A program made the translations under genes and the position numbers. From Prevotella sp. (lineage in GTDB: Bacteria > Bacteroidota > Bacteroidia > Bacteroidales > Bacteroidaceae), in contig JAFPVW010000023.1 of the NCBI GenBank assembly GCA_017395215.1, positions 1-64,000 on the forward strand: 64,000 nucleotides of DNA. Direction: 5' to 3'. The notes under the pieces were generated by a model. That model saw nothing but the letters and a program-made list of their open reading frames with translations, searched no databases and was not told the DNA's origin. Each line of letters starts with the position of its first letter. Within the stretch, counting starts at the first letter, position 1. Below are positions 42,921 through 51,707 of this stretch, in pieces.

Positions 42921-45461
42921 TTAGAATTGGTAGTTAATCAGCAGCATACCGTTGATGCCGTTGGCATAGAACTTACGCGGACTCTGCTGGAAGCGGTAGG
43001 CATTGTTGGTGCGCTCCTCCTCCTGCTTGGTGTCGAGACGGTTCTGCTCCATACCGCCGGTACAGATCTTGATGTTGTTCAGGATGTTGGTCAGCATCAG
43101 GTTGAAGCCGATGCGGCGGCCCTGCTTCAGGCGGAAAGTCTTGCCGATAGAGGCGTCGAGCATGAAGCCGCCGTCGCCCTTGCTCTGGTCGGGGCTGTCG
43201 AAGGTCTTCACACCGTTGACGAGGCTCTTGGGCACCTCGGTCTCGCGGCGCGAGATAGGTGCGAAGTACATATATATATTGTCGTAGTAGTTGCCGATGA
43301 GGTCGATGTACCAGAAGTTCTTGTGGTAGGCCAGGTCGATGCTGAAGGCGTTCAGCGGGGTGCTGCCCTCGCGCATGCCGTCGATGATACAAAGCTCGTC
43401 GACGTAGGTGCCGCTGTTGGAGAGCAGCATGCGCATGTCGGCATTATTGGTGTACTTGGCTTCGCTGACGGTGCCCAGCAACTTGACGTTCAGCCACTCA
43501 GTAGCCCTGACGTTGGCTCCCAGCTCAACACCGTAGTACTTCTTCTGGATGTTCGACAGTGATACGTAGGCAAACGAGCTCTCGATGTCGCTGTAGAAGA
43601 GGCTCTGCTCGGTGACATCCTTCAGTTCGGCATAGTAGGCGTTCAGGCTGAGGCTCAGCAGGGCGTTCTTCCACTGGTAACCGAACTCGCCCGAGAAGAT
43701 CTTCTCCTGCTTCAGGTCCTTCACGAAGTCGTTGTTGATCTGTGCGGCAGCAAAGGACGTGCGCGGAGTGGGGGTCTTCCACTCGTAGCCGATGCCGAGG
43801 GCGACGGCATGTCCCTTACCGATGTTGATGTTGGCACCGGCCTTGCCGCCTCCATCAAGGAACTTGGCCGTGCCGCTCTTGCCGTAGCTGTTGTCGGCAG
43901 CCATACCGTTGCGCATCTTACCGTCGCGCTGCATGGTAGTACCAGCCACGCGGCCCGAAACGAACAGGTGGGTGAACCGCAGGTCTTTCGAATAAGAAGC
44001 CCACGCCTGTGCCTTCTTGACGAGGATGTTATAGTCGTAGCCGAAGGTGTCGCCTACCTTTACCTCCTTGGGCGACGTGCCTTCGTTCATGTCGTAGAAG
44101 ACCTTCGGCGACAGCGAGCCGAAGTCCTTCAGGGCGTAGGTGTTGACGTTATGGAACTTGGCATTGCCCAGCAGGTCGTCCATCGTCTGGTAGTGCATGC
44201 CCGTGTTCGAGGTCAGCTGCAGTCCGGCGTTCAGCGCCGAACTGGTAGTCAGCTGCTTCTGCAGGTTCGTGGCCAGGTTGAACTGCAACTGGTCGTCGTG
44301 GAAGCGCTGCACGTAGTACATGGCGTCCTGTCCCTCGGCGGCCATCAGACTGTTGGCGTAGTAGAGGCGGCCCCAGTTGATCTGGCGGTTGTCCTCCGAG
44401 GCACTCAGGTAGTCGTAGGCGGCCTTCCAGTTCTCGTAGGCGGCATCGTCGCGGAAGAGCGTGGCCTCTGGGTTCCAGACGTTGAAGTTGAAGCTCGGCA
44501 TCAGCGAGTAGTAGTCAGGCTCGGGGTTCGTACCGCCGTTGTAGGCCAGTCGGCTGTTGCTGTACGTGGTGTAGCGGCCGAGGAGCGTGGTGATGAGCTT
44601 CGTGTTGTCGTCTATCTTCCAGTCCCACGTCAGCAGGGCGGCGGGCGAGAAGTCCTTCACGATGCGGGCGTTGCGCTTCTTGCCGTCCTGATAACCCCAG
44701 TTGGGGTTGTAGTTGTGGGTGCCGGCTATCCAGTACATCTCGTCAGTGGCTCCGCGCTGTGCACCTCGCTGCGTCGGGTTGCCCCAGGTGACCAATGATA
44801 CGGAGTGCTGGTTGTTGATGATTTTCTCGGCTCCGAGGAAGTAGCTCAGCGAGTTGTACGACGTTCCCTCGATGGTACCGATGCCGTTACCCCAGCGGTA
44901 GGTCAGGCTTCCGGTCAGCGCCCAGCCGTTCTCCATGACGCCCGAGTTATAGGTGTACATGGCGCGCATGTTGTAACTGCGGTTGGCCAGTGCCAGCGAA
45001 GCCCGCTGCCCCGTAGCGAAGCTCGACGGGCGGAAGTTGTAGTTGCCTGAGCCGCCGAGGGCACTCATCGAGTAGTTGTTGTCCTCGAAGGGCAGCGACG
45101 ACTCGCGGCCGCGCGTCTGGTTGTTCAGTCCGCCCACAAAGGAGTAGCCAAACTGTCCTCGCTCAATGTCGTTCACAAGGTTGCCGTTGATGTACATATC
45201 GGTGTACTGGGCATTGTACGCACGATACTTGAAGCGGGCCGGACTGAACCGGTAGCCCACTTCGTTGGCATACACATTCCGGTTGGAAGAGATGACCGTG
45301 ATGTTCTGAGTCGCCGTCTCGTCATCTTCCAACTGCGCCTCAGTGAAGGTGAAAGCCGTCTCGTCCTGCAGCTCATGGACTACGGAGTCAACAGGCTCCT
45401 GAGCCGCGGCGGCAGTAGTACAGCATAACCCCATCACTACTAATTTCAGCGTCTTTCTCAT
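42921..45461 (-). CDS. TonB-dependent receptor-like outer membrane protein
   Basis: An 846-aa protein with signal MRKTLKLVVMGLCCTTAAAAQ. It lacks the carboxypeptidase-like extension of SusC proteins and has a short divergent plug (ENITVISSNRNVYANEVGY-like start, RYRAYNAQYTDMYINGNLVND, SYFVGGLNNQ-like) followed by a long barrel rich in alternating aromatic segments, ending GINGMLLINYQF. Thus not a glycan SusC. Its operon partners are OB-fold lipoproteins and, further on, a NucA-like nuclease, and the divergent neighbour is an EEP phosphodiesterase; this combination suggests transport of nucleic-acid breakdown products or phosphate compounds. Substrate is inference. It has its own promoter, back to back with that of the EEP gene. 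Confidence 0.85.
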   Translation of the reverse strand: MRKTLKLVVMGLCCTTAAAAQEPVDSVVHELQDETAFTFTEAQLEDDETATQNITVISSNRNVYANEVGYRFSPARFKYRAYNAQYTDMYINGNLVNDIERGQFGYSFVGGLNNQTRGRESSLPFEDNNYSMSALGGSGNYNFRPSSFATGQRASLALANRSYNMRAMYTYNSGVMENGWALTGSLTYRWGNGIGTIEGTSYNSLSYFLGAEKIINNQHSVSLVTWGNPTQRGAQRGATDEMYWIAGTHNYNPNWGYQDGKKRNARIVKDFSPAALLTWDWKIDDNTKLITTLLGRYTTYSNSRLAYNGGTNPEPDYYSLMPSFNFNVWNPEATLFRDDAAYENWKAAYDYLSASEDNRQINWGRLYYANSLMAAEGQDAMYYVQRFHDDQLQFNLATNLQKQLTTSSALNAGLQLTSNTGMHYQTMDDLLGNAKFHNVNTYALKDFGSLSPKVFYDMNEGTSPKEVKVGDTFGYDYNILVKKAQAWASYSKDLRFTHLFVSGRVAGTTMQRDGKMRNGMAADNSYGKSGTAKFLDGGGKAGANINIGKGHAVALGIGYEWKTPTPRTSFAAAQINNDFVKDLKQEKIFSGEFGYQWKNALLSLSLNAYYAELKDVTEQSLFYSDIESSFAYVSLSNIQKKYYGVELGANVRATEWLNVKLLGTVSEAKYTNNADMRMLLSNSGTYVDELCIIDGMREGSTPLNAFSIDLAYHKNFWYIDLIGNYYDNIYMYFAPISRRETEVPKSLVNGVKTFDSPDQSKGDGGFMLDASIGKTFRLKQGRRIGFNLMLTNILNNIKICTGGMEQNRLDTKQEEERTNNAYRFQQSPRKFYANGINGMLLINYQF

Positions 45462-45508
45462 AGGATGTCGTTTTTGCGGTTATTGTAATATTTCTCGTTC
45501 TTTGAGGG

Positions 45509-45540
45509 CAAAGTTACGAAAAAAACGTGAGCCGACAAAA
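45509..45540 (-). promoter_or_regulatory. promoter of TonB receptor operon
   Basis: Minus-strand TAACTTTG (45509-45516) with TTTG 19 nt upstream; about 48 nt before the ATG at 45461. Confidence 0.7.
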
Positions 45541-45579
45541 CTTTTTCGGAAAAAGTATCACCATTTCCGAAAAAAACAT

Positions 45580-45587
45580 TATCTTTG
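45580..45587 (+). promoter_or_regulatory. -7 box of EEP hydrolase gene
   Basis: TATCTTTG 23 bp before ATG 45611. The intervening region shared with the TonB receptor promoter contains two related TTTCCGAAAAA/TTTTTCGGAAAAAG stretches that could bind a common regulator (inference). Confidence 0.6.
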
Positions 45588-45610
45588 CACAGATTTATTA
45601 CTGACCGACT

Positions 45611-46663
45611 ATGAAAAGAAGCATGACATTCCTGGTGTTCGTCTTGCTATTGGCAACGAGCACAACCCGCGCCCAGACGCGGTATTCGGTTTATGGTATA
45701 GGGTTCTATAATCTGGAGAACCTCTTCGACACCAAGCACGATGCCGGTAAGAACGACTATGAGTATCTGCCCGACGGCACTAACAAGTGGACGGAGCTGA
45801 AGTATAACAGCAAGCTGAAGAATATGTCGCGCGTGCTCTCCGAGATGGGTACCGACTGGCTGCCTGAAGTGGGATGTGCCGCCATCGGCGTCAGCGAGGT
45901 CGAGAATGCCAGATGTCTGACCGACCTCTGCAACCAGCCGCCGCTGAAGGCCAAGAACTTCAAGTTCGTCCACATCGAGGGTCCCGACCAGCGCGGCGTC
46001 GACTGCGCCCTGCTCTACAACCCGTCGCTCTTCCGCGTGCGCAGCCAGGAGCTCGTACCTTATGTATATACACAGGCCAAGGACGCCGGACGTGCCACCC
46101 GTGGATTCCTCCTGGTGAACGGTGTGCTGGCTGGCGAGAACGTGTCTATCATCGTCTGCCACCTGCCGTCACGCGGCGCCGAGTCGTTCTATCGTGAAGA
46201 AGGCGGCCGTCAGGTCCGTGAACTGAAGGAGCGGATACAAAGGCAAGACCCCAATGTCAAGATCATCATCATGGGCGACATGAACGACGACCCTCAGGAC
46301 AAGTCGATGGCCGTAGCCCTCGGTGCCAAGCGTAAGATTAAGGATGTGCCGAAAAACGGTCTCTACAACCCGTGGTGGGACGTGCTGGCTTCGGGAACTG
46401 GTACCCTGCAGTATGACGGCAAGTGGAACCTGTTCGACCAAATTATCCTGAGCCAGAACCTGCTGCACCAGGAAGGAGCCAACGACTACAACACGCTGAA
46501 ACTGAGAAGACACCAGATATTCCGCCGCGACTACCTCTTCCAGAAGGACGGCCGCTACAAGGGCAACACCCTGCGTACGCATGCCGGCGGTGTCTGGCTC
46601 AACGGCTACAGCGACCACCTGCCCACCGTGGTCTACCTGATGAAGGAACAACGGAAACGATAA
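45611..46663 (+). CDS. secreted endonuclease/exonuclease/phosphatase (EEP) family hydrolase
   Basis: A 350-aa secreted protein (signal MKRSMTFLVFVLLLATSTTRAQ). EEP motifs are in order: FYNLENLFD (Asn), GVSEVENARCL (metal-binding Glu), RGVDCALLYNPSLF, VCHLPSR (catalytic His), IIIMGDMNDDP (Asp/Asn), NLFDQIILS and the terminal SDHLPTVV (Asp-His). This fold includes DNase I and sugar- or lipid-phosphate phosphatases; all cleave phosphodiester or phosphomonoester bonds with Mg2+. Beside the divergent TonB receptor/OB-fold operon, a role in degrading extracellular nucleic acids is the best guess. The stop codon lies in the AACGAT repeat that runs up to the next gene. Confidence 0.9.
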   Translation: MKRSMTFLVFVLLLATSTTRAQTRYSVYGIGFYNLENLFDTKHDAGKNDYEYLPDGTNKWTELKYNSKLKNMSRVLSEMGTDWLPEVGCAAIGVSEVENARCLTDLCNQPPLKAKNFKFVHIEGPDQRGVDCALLYNPSLFRVRSQELVPYVYTQAKDAGRATRGFLLVNGVLAGENVSIIVCHLPSRGAESFYREEGGRQVRELKERIQRQDPNVKIIIMGDMNDDPQDKSMAVALGAKRKIKDVPKNGLYNPWWDVLASGTGTLQYDGKWNLFDQIILSQNLLHQEGANDYNTLKLRRHQIFRRDYLFQKDGRYKGNTLRTHAGGVWLNGYSDHLPTVVYLMKEQRKR

Positions 46664-46700
46664 CGATAACGATAACGAAAACGATAACAATAACGAAGAC
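46656..46700 (+). repeat. AACGAT hexanucleotide repeat before the GH128-like gene
   Basis: Seven imperfect AACGAT-type units fill the space from the EEP stop to the ATG at 46701, where a ribosome-binding region should be. A related run occurs near the 3' end of the next gene. Confidence 0.85.
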
Positions 46701-49700
46701 ATGAGAAGAATACTAACTACTTTGCTGCTGGCATCAGTGACCTTCACGATGTCAGTAGCTGCTAATAAGCGAACCACCGTAACACAGGTGACGGAAGCAG
46801 TAACACTGACTGAAGATGTGGACTATATCATCTCGTCAGCAACGCCCTTCGCCGAAGGAGCCTCCATCGACATCGTCAACACCGACCACGCCGTGATCAT
46901 CCTGAACGCCGTGAAGCCTTCGGCAGCCATCAAGATGCTGGCCAACTACGTGAAGATTAACGGTGTCAAGGCTGCAAACAACAACAACTGCCAGGTGAAG
47001 ATCTACAACCGTGGTGCCATCATCCTGCCCTACGGCAACAGCGCCAAGCCGCTGACCGTCTACTCGGAGCCCGGCTTCGGCGGCACGGCTGTCAATGACT
47101 TCGGCACTGAGAACAGCGGCGGCTACATGAACACCCTCACAGCGGCCAAGCTGAACAACAAGATACGCTCGTTCAAGCTGAAGCGCGGCTATATGGTCAC
47201 CTTCTCAACCCTGCCCAGCGGTCGCGGCTACAGCCGCTGCTTCATTGCCGCCGACAAGGATGTGGAAATGGCTTCGCTGCCCGATGTGCTCGACCAGCGC
47301 ATCTCGTCCTACCGCGTGTTTAAGTGGTATGACACAGGAAAGAAACAGCTGGCCAACAACACGCAAACCGCCGCACTCTCTGCCCTCAACGTGCAGAGCT
47401 GCTACGACTGGGGACAGGGCAACGGCAGTCTGCTGCCCGACTATGAGTGGGTGCCCAACCACATCTATGAGGACTGGCCGTCGTCGGCCACCATTGGCGG
47501 TACATCGCAGTCGCCCCACACCAAGAACAACAACGAGCCGCGCAACTCGTCCGACGACCACCCGCAGGACTTGGCTACCATCCTTGGCAACTGGGAGAAC
47601 ATGATGCGCACTGGCCTGCGTCTCTGCTCGCCGGCCTCATGGGACGGCAGCGACTATGACAACGCAACGGGCTTCCTGGCTCAGTTCCTGGACTCTATCG
47701 ATGCGCGCGGATGGCGTTGCGACATCATCGACCTGCACTGCTACTGGCCTGAAAACAAGTTCAATAACATCCACAATTGGAGCGATAAGTACAAGCGCCC
47801 GATATGGATTTCAGAGTGGTGCTGGGGCGCTTCGTGGAGCAATAACGGTGCCTTTGCCAGCGGAACGACCGAGGCTCAGGTGAAGGCTGCCCTGCAGCGC
47901 ATCTGCTCCAACCTGAACAACTGGAACTACGTGGAGCGCTACTATTACTGGAACAGCGAGCGCGACCCGTCGAAGCTCTACAAAAACGGCAAGCTGACGC
48001 CTGCCGGCGAATACTACGCCTCGATGAACTCCGGCCTGGGCTACAACGGCAGGTACGACTTCGTGCCCACCACGCCGCGTCAGTATGCGCCCTCAGCCTT
48101 CTCGGTAACGGTTGCCGACGGCACGGCCACCATCAAGTGGCGCGACCAGAACGGCGAGTACAACCAGCTGATGCAACTGGAGCGCAAGCTGAAGGGCGGA
48201 CAGTGGGAACTGCTGGCCGACATCGAGCAGAAGGAGCAGGCCTCCAGCTACACCTACAAGGACGCGAACGCTCCCGAGGGTGCCCAGTACCGTCTGCACC
48301 TGATTGACCTCAACGGAACAAGCTACTACACAAATAACGACATGGATGCCGGCGACGCCGTGCAGACCACTGAAGGCGAGACGCGCTACGTCGGCGGCAA
48401 CCTGCTGACGAATGGCGACTTCGACCTCGGCACGCTCGACTGGACGGCTGGTACGGGTGCCGCCATCGGTCAGCCTTACTTCCAGGTGGTGCCCGTCGGC
48501 GGTATCGACGGCGGCAGCTACCTGCAGGCCTACGGCTCGGCGGCCATGAACACCGTGCAGTCGCTGAAGCGCTACGTCGCCGTGCAGCCCAATACCGACT
48601 ACATCTTCCGCTGTGCCTCGCGCAACGGCGGCAGCAACCAGCAGCTGAACCTCAGTGCCGACGACAAGTCGGCTGGCTCGCTCGTGACGCGTCTGAAGAA
48701 TACCTCCGACTGGAACATGCAGTCGGTGACCTTTAACAGCGGCGACAAGAACTACGTGCTCATCGCCTTCAACACGCTCCAGGCTAAGGCACAGTTTGAC
48801 AAGATGGAACTGCGACAGCTCTTCACCACCCGCAACGAGGCTGTGGCCGACGGTATGGAGAAACTGCGCATAGAGGCCAAGGCTGTCATGGCCTACAACG
48901 CTGCACCCGAGCTGGCTGCGCTGAACACCGAACTGCAGCAGCGCTTAGACGCTCTCACCACGGCTGACGACGACGCACTTGCTCAGGGCCAGACCGCCAT
49001 CGCCGAACTGCTGCAGGCTATTACCGACCGTGTTGCCATCGACTCGCTGAACACGATAATCGACGCCCTGAGACAGGCCGATGTCGCCCTGCCCAATGAA
49101 CTGAATATTCTGGGAGCCGTGGCTCCGGAGAACTACACAGCACAGTACTTCACCGGCCGCCGCCAGACCATGCAGCAGGCCCTCGACGGCTTCCTGACCT
49201 ACATCGACGCCGAGGTGCAGCCGCAGTCGCCCTCCTTCGCCAGCGACAAGGGCTGGGAGACGAAGGTCGGCACCTACACCGGCGGCGACCAGCGCACCAA
49301 CACCTACGGCGGCAAGAACTGCTGGAATGCCTGGTGGGCAAACGTCAACGCCTCCGTCGGCGCCAAGCAGACGATGGCTATCCGCCAGAAAATAGAAAAG
49401 CTGCCCGAAGGCCTCTATGCCTTAGAGTGCAAGGGCTCGACGCAGCACTACTGCGTGACCGACCAGCACGGCTACCTTATTTATAATAGTGAGACGCTCG
49501 TCACGCCGCCGCTCACCGCCGACTACATGGACCTGCCCACCGTCGGCAACATCTGGCAGACGCTGACCACGCCCCCCGTCTATGTCGAGGACGGCGGAAC
49601 CGTTACCATCGGTTTCCAAGGCTCTAAGGAGGGCGCAGTCAACAATGCCTGGCACCCCTTCGGCGAGACGGGCAACAATGGCGACCGCCGCGAAGGCTGG

Positions 49701-50324
49701 TGGTGCGCCACCGACTTCCGTCTGCTCTATCACCCGATGAAGAAGATGACCACCGCTGCCGGACAGTGGGGTACCGTCTGTCTGCCTTATGCCTACGACG
49801 TGCCCGCCGGTGCCAAGTTCTACCAGATAGCCGGCATTCTGAAGGACCACTCGAAAATCTGCCTGGAGGAAATCAGCGGCCCGACCGTCGAGGCCGGCAA
49901 GCCCCTCATCTTCCTGGCTGAGGCCGACCGGCTGATATTCAGCGAATATGGCGAGAAGGTGAAAACGCCCAGCAACTACAAGAACGAGAACAACCTGCGC
50001 GGCTTCTTCGAGGCAACGGGTAAGGCTCCCGTCGATTCTTACGTGCTGATGGGCGGCACTTGGTGCCGCGTAGTATCGACGCGCCCAGCCCTCGTCTCCT
50101 ACGAAGCCATTATCTACAAGCTCGACGACATGACCGAGCTCGACAGCTGGGCAGGCATGACGATGCCCATCACCGATAGCGACTATACTAACGTTAACGT
50201 TAACCTTAACGATAACGATAACGCCGGCGTGGCCTATACGCTGGGCGGTCAGCGAGCCACGGGAAAGCGCGGCATCGTCATCGAGACCAACGGCGGAAAG
50301 ACGCGGAAGGTCGTCAGGCGATAG
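46701..50324 (+). CDS. multidomain secreted GH128-like (Asl1-type) glycoside hydrolase
   Basis: A 1207-aa protein with signal peptide to about residue 20. Residues 25-170 are a beta-rich domain. Residues 200-450 look like an Asl1/GH128-type TIM barrel: SCYDWGQGNGSLLPDYEWVP, KNNNEPRNS with probable acid/base Glu279, DIIDLHCYWP, and RPIWISEWCWGASW with probable nucleophile Glu372. GH128 members cut beta-1,3-glucans; the target here is unknown. Then a fibronectin-like unit (about 465-540), a CBM4/9-like unit (NLLTNGDFDLGTLDWTAG), a coiled-coil stretch (about 720-800) and a beta sandwich with WNAWWANVNASVG. The end (AYTLGGQRATGKRGIVI) is the shared tail, preceded by NVNVNLNDNDN encoded by AACGTT/AACGAT repeats. 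Its stop overlaps the convergent exchanger gene by 11 bp. Confidence 0.78.
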   Translation: MRRILTTLLLASVTFTMSVAANKRTTVTQVTEAVTLTEDVDYIISSATPFAEGASIDIVNTDHAVIILNAVKPSAAIKMLANYVKINGVKAANNNNCQVKIYNRGAIILPYGNSAKPLTVYSEPGFGGTAVNDFGTENSGGYMNTLTAAKLNNKIRSFKLKRGYMVTFSTLPSGRGYSRCFIAADKDVEMASLPDVLDQRISSYRVFKWYDTGKKQLANNTQTAALSALNVQSCYDWGQGNGSLLPDYEWVPNHIYEDWPSSATIGGTSQSPHTKNNNEPRNSSDDHPQDLATILGNWENMMRTGLRLCSPASWDGSDYDNATGFLAQFLDSIDARGWRCDIIDLHCYWPENKFNNIHNWSDKYKRPIWISEWCWGASWSNNGAFASGTTEAQVKAALQRICSNLNNWNYVERYYYWNSERDPSKLYKNGKLTPAGEYYASMNSGLGYNGRYDFVPTTPRQYAPSAFSVTVADGTATIKWRDQNGEYNQLMQLERKLKGGQWELLADIEQKEQASSYTYKDANAPEGAQYRLHLIDLNGTSYYTNNDMDAGDAVQTTEGETRYVGGNLLTNGDFDLGTLDWTAGTGAAIGQPYFQVVPVGGIDGGSYLQAYGSAAMNTVQSLKRYVAVQPNTDYIFRCASRNGGSNQQLNLSADDKSAGSLVTRLKNTSDWNMQSVTFNSGDKNYVLIAFNTLQAKAQFDKMELRQLFTTRNEAVADGMEKLRIEAKAVMAYNAAPELAALNTELQQRLDALTTADDDALAQGQTAIAELLQAITDRVAIDSLNTIIDALRQADVALPNELNILGAVAPENYTAQYFTGRRQTMQQALDGFLTYIDAEVQPQSPSFASDKGWETKVGTYTGGDQRTNTYGGKNCWNAWWANVNASVGAKQTMAIRQKIEKLPEGLYALECKGSTQHYCVTDQHGYLIYNSETLVTPPLTADYMDLPTVGNIWQTLTTPPVYVEDGGTVTIGFQGSKEGAVNNAWHPFGETGNNGDRREGWWCATDFRLLYHPMKKMTTAAGQWGTVCLPYAYDVPAGAKFYQIAGILKDHSKICLEEISGPTVEAGKPLIFLAEADRLIFSEYGEKVKTPSNYKNENNLRGFFEATGKAPVDSYVLMGGTWCRVVSTRPALVSYEAIIYKLDDMTELDSWAGMTMPITDSDYTNVNVNLNDNDNAGVAYTLGGQRATGKRGIVIETNGGKTRKVVRR
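50190..50223 (+). repeat. in-frame AACGTT/AACGAT repeat in GH128-like gene
   Basis: Hexanucleotide units encoding alternating Asn-Val/Asn-Leu/Asn-Asp just before the C-terminal tail; related to the repeat at 46656-46700 upstream of the same gene. Confidence 0.85.
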
Positions 50325-51288
50325 ACTGCCAGAGCCAGGCCATATAGCCTAAGAACACCAGAACGAGCACGGCGCCCTCCCAACGGGCGACCGTGTATTT
50401 TGTATAGGAGAAGCCCCAGACCATCAGCACGCTCACTATCATCACCGACAGGTCGACCAGCGTGATGCCCTGTATCGCCATCGGACTGATGGTGGCCGTC
50501 AGACCGAGGATGAGCAGGATATTGAAGACGTTTGAGCCGATGACGTTGCCGATGGCGATGGCCGACTGCCCCTTGCGGGCTGCCACCACGCTCGTGGCCA
50601 GTTCGGGCATAGACGTGCCGCCGGCCACGATGGTCAGACCGATGACGCCCTCGCTGATGTTCAGCTCGCGGGCCACGTTGGTGGCCGAGTCCACAAACAG
50701 GTTACTGCCGAAGATCAGGCACGCCAGTCCGATCACCACAAACAGCACGCCCTTCCAGACGCCCATCGTCGTGACAGCACCGTCTTCCTCCTCTTCTCTC
50801 GTTTGCTGCGGCTTTGTCGCAGCCACCCTGAACGTATAAAACATAAACACGGCGAACCCCACCAGCAGCAGCAGTCCGTCCATGCGGCTGAGCTCATGCC
50901 CGCTGATGTTGCCCGTCGGCAGGAAGTCCATGCAGGCCGCCAACAGCAGCACAGAGGCAACGACTGTAAACGGGATATCCTTCCTCACCGTCGATTTCGC
51001 AATCACCATCGGAGCCACCATCGCCGCGCAGCCCACGATGAGCAGCGTGTTGAAAGTGTTCGAGCCGACGACGTTACCCAGCGCCATGTCGGGCGTGCCC
51101 TTCAGGGCCGACACTAAGCTGACGAACAGCTCAGGTGCCGACGTGCCCGCCGCCACAATCGTCAGTCCAATCACTATCTCGGGCACGTTCATCCGCCGAG
51201 CCAGTCCCGATGCTCCCTCCGTCAGTCGGTCGGCGCCCCAGAGTACAAGGGCCACGCCGACCACAATAAAGACAATGTCTAATACCAT
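50314..51288 (-). CDS. Na+/Ca2+ (or K+-dependent) exchanger, CaCA family
   Basis: A 324-aa inner membrane antiporter. I chose ATG 51288 (MVLDIVFIVVGVALVLWGAD) over an upstream in-frame start at 51498 because the promoter at 51307 lies between them. The two inverted alpha repeats are clear: GLTIVAAGTSAPELFVSLVS with GNVVGSNTFNTLLIVG, and AGGTSMPELATSVVAAR with GNVIGSNVFNILLILG. About ten membrane helices are expected. The central cytoplasmic loop (residues about 155-168, AATKPQQTREEEED) is encoded by a REP-like hairpin (50805-50823) plus its purine-rich flank. The family exchanges Ca2+ for Na+ across the membrane. Convergent 11-bp overlap with the GH128-like gene. Confidence 0.93.
   Translation of the reverse strand: MVLDIVFIVVGVALVLWGADRLTEGASGLARRMNVPEIVIGLTIVAAGTSAPELFVSLVSALKGTPDMALGNVVGSNTFNTLLIVGCAAMVAPMVIAKSTVRKDIPFTVVASVLLLAACMDFLPTGNISGHELSRMDGLLLLVGFAVFMFYTFRVAATKPQQTREEEEDGAVTTMGVWKGVLFVVIGLACLIFGSNLFVDSATNVARELNISEGVIGLTIVAGGTSMPELATSVVAARKGQSAIAIGNVIGSNVFNILLILGLTATISPMAIQGITLVDLSVMIVSVLMVWGFSYTKYTVARWEGAVLVLVFLGYMAWLWQSIA
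50789..50823 (-). repeat. REP-like element inside exchanger gene
   Basis: Minus strand GCTGCGACAAAGCCGCAGC (50805-50823) followed by AAACGAGAGAAGAGG, the same order as the RAYT-linked element (head, AAACGAGGGAAGGGG). It encodes a cytoplasmic loop and keeps the frame. Confidence 0.7.
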
Positions 51289-51306
51289 AACAAATTTACA
51301 AGGCCG

Positions 51307-51341
51307 CAAAGATACGAACAAATTTCCAAACCGCCAAATCT
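51307..51341 (-). promoter_or_regulatory. exchanger promoter, copy A of the shared cassette promoter
   Basis: Minus-strand TATCTTTG (51307-51314) with TTTG 20 nt upstream; about 35 bp nearly identical to the promoters at 52.6, 53.5 and 54.3 kb. Confidence 0.8.
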
Positions 51342-51509
51342 TTGGACGAAAATGTCGTGCTAACCGCCTCGACCGTCTGTCTAACCGTCTAATACCGAAA
51401 GCGACGGTGATGGCTGTTGTGGCCACCGCCGCCGCTCTTGTCGGAATTATGCTGCGTGCATTTTGTCCCAACGAATGACACGCATAACACCTCGCCACGT
51501 CATTTCACG

Positions 51510-51611
51510 TCAAACCGCATGCTCCCGCGATTTCTTCATAAGATAAAGTGCATACACTATACCCATTGCAGCAAACACGCATACACCTAATAGAAAATGT
51601 GTCAAATCCAT
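51510..51611 (-). CDS. 33-aa putative small membrane protein
   Basis: ATG 51611 to TGA 51510. Sequence starts MDLTHFLLGVCVFAAMGIVY and ends with basic KKSREHAV: one hydrophobic helix with a positively charged C-terminus. It follows another tiny ORF by 6 bp, suggesting a two-gene unit. It resembles small membrane or type I toxin-like peptides in layout only; no family recognised. Coding status unproven. Confidence 0.4.
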   Translation of the reverse strand: MDLTHFLLGVCVFAAMGIVYALYLMKKSREHAV

Positions 51612-51617
51612 ATCCAA

Positions 51618-51707
51618 TCAATTATTTTTACCATTACCAATCTTTACAAACAACAATCCTAATATAGCTAACAGTATTATGGCCAAAGCTCCATATTGAA
51701 TAGCCAT
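51618..51707 (-). CDS. 29-aa putative small membrane protein
   Basis: ATG 51707 to TGA 51618. Starts MAIQYGALAIILLAILGLLF, then VKIGNGKNN: a single transmembrane helix with short polar tail. Upstream on the same strand are short ATGAGGACA-type repeats. Proposed because two such hydrophobic ORFs in tandem are unlikely by chance in an otherwise empty stretch; expression unknown. Confidence 0.4.
   Translation of the reverse strand: MAIQYGALAIILLAILGLLFVKIGNGKNN

Noticed and set aside
51289..51498. N-terminal extension of the exchanger to 51498
   Set aside because: The extension is Arg-rich without membrane segments and would cross the promoter at 51307-51341.
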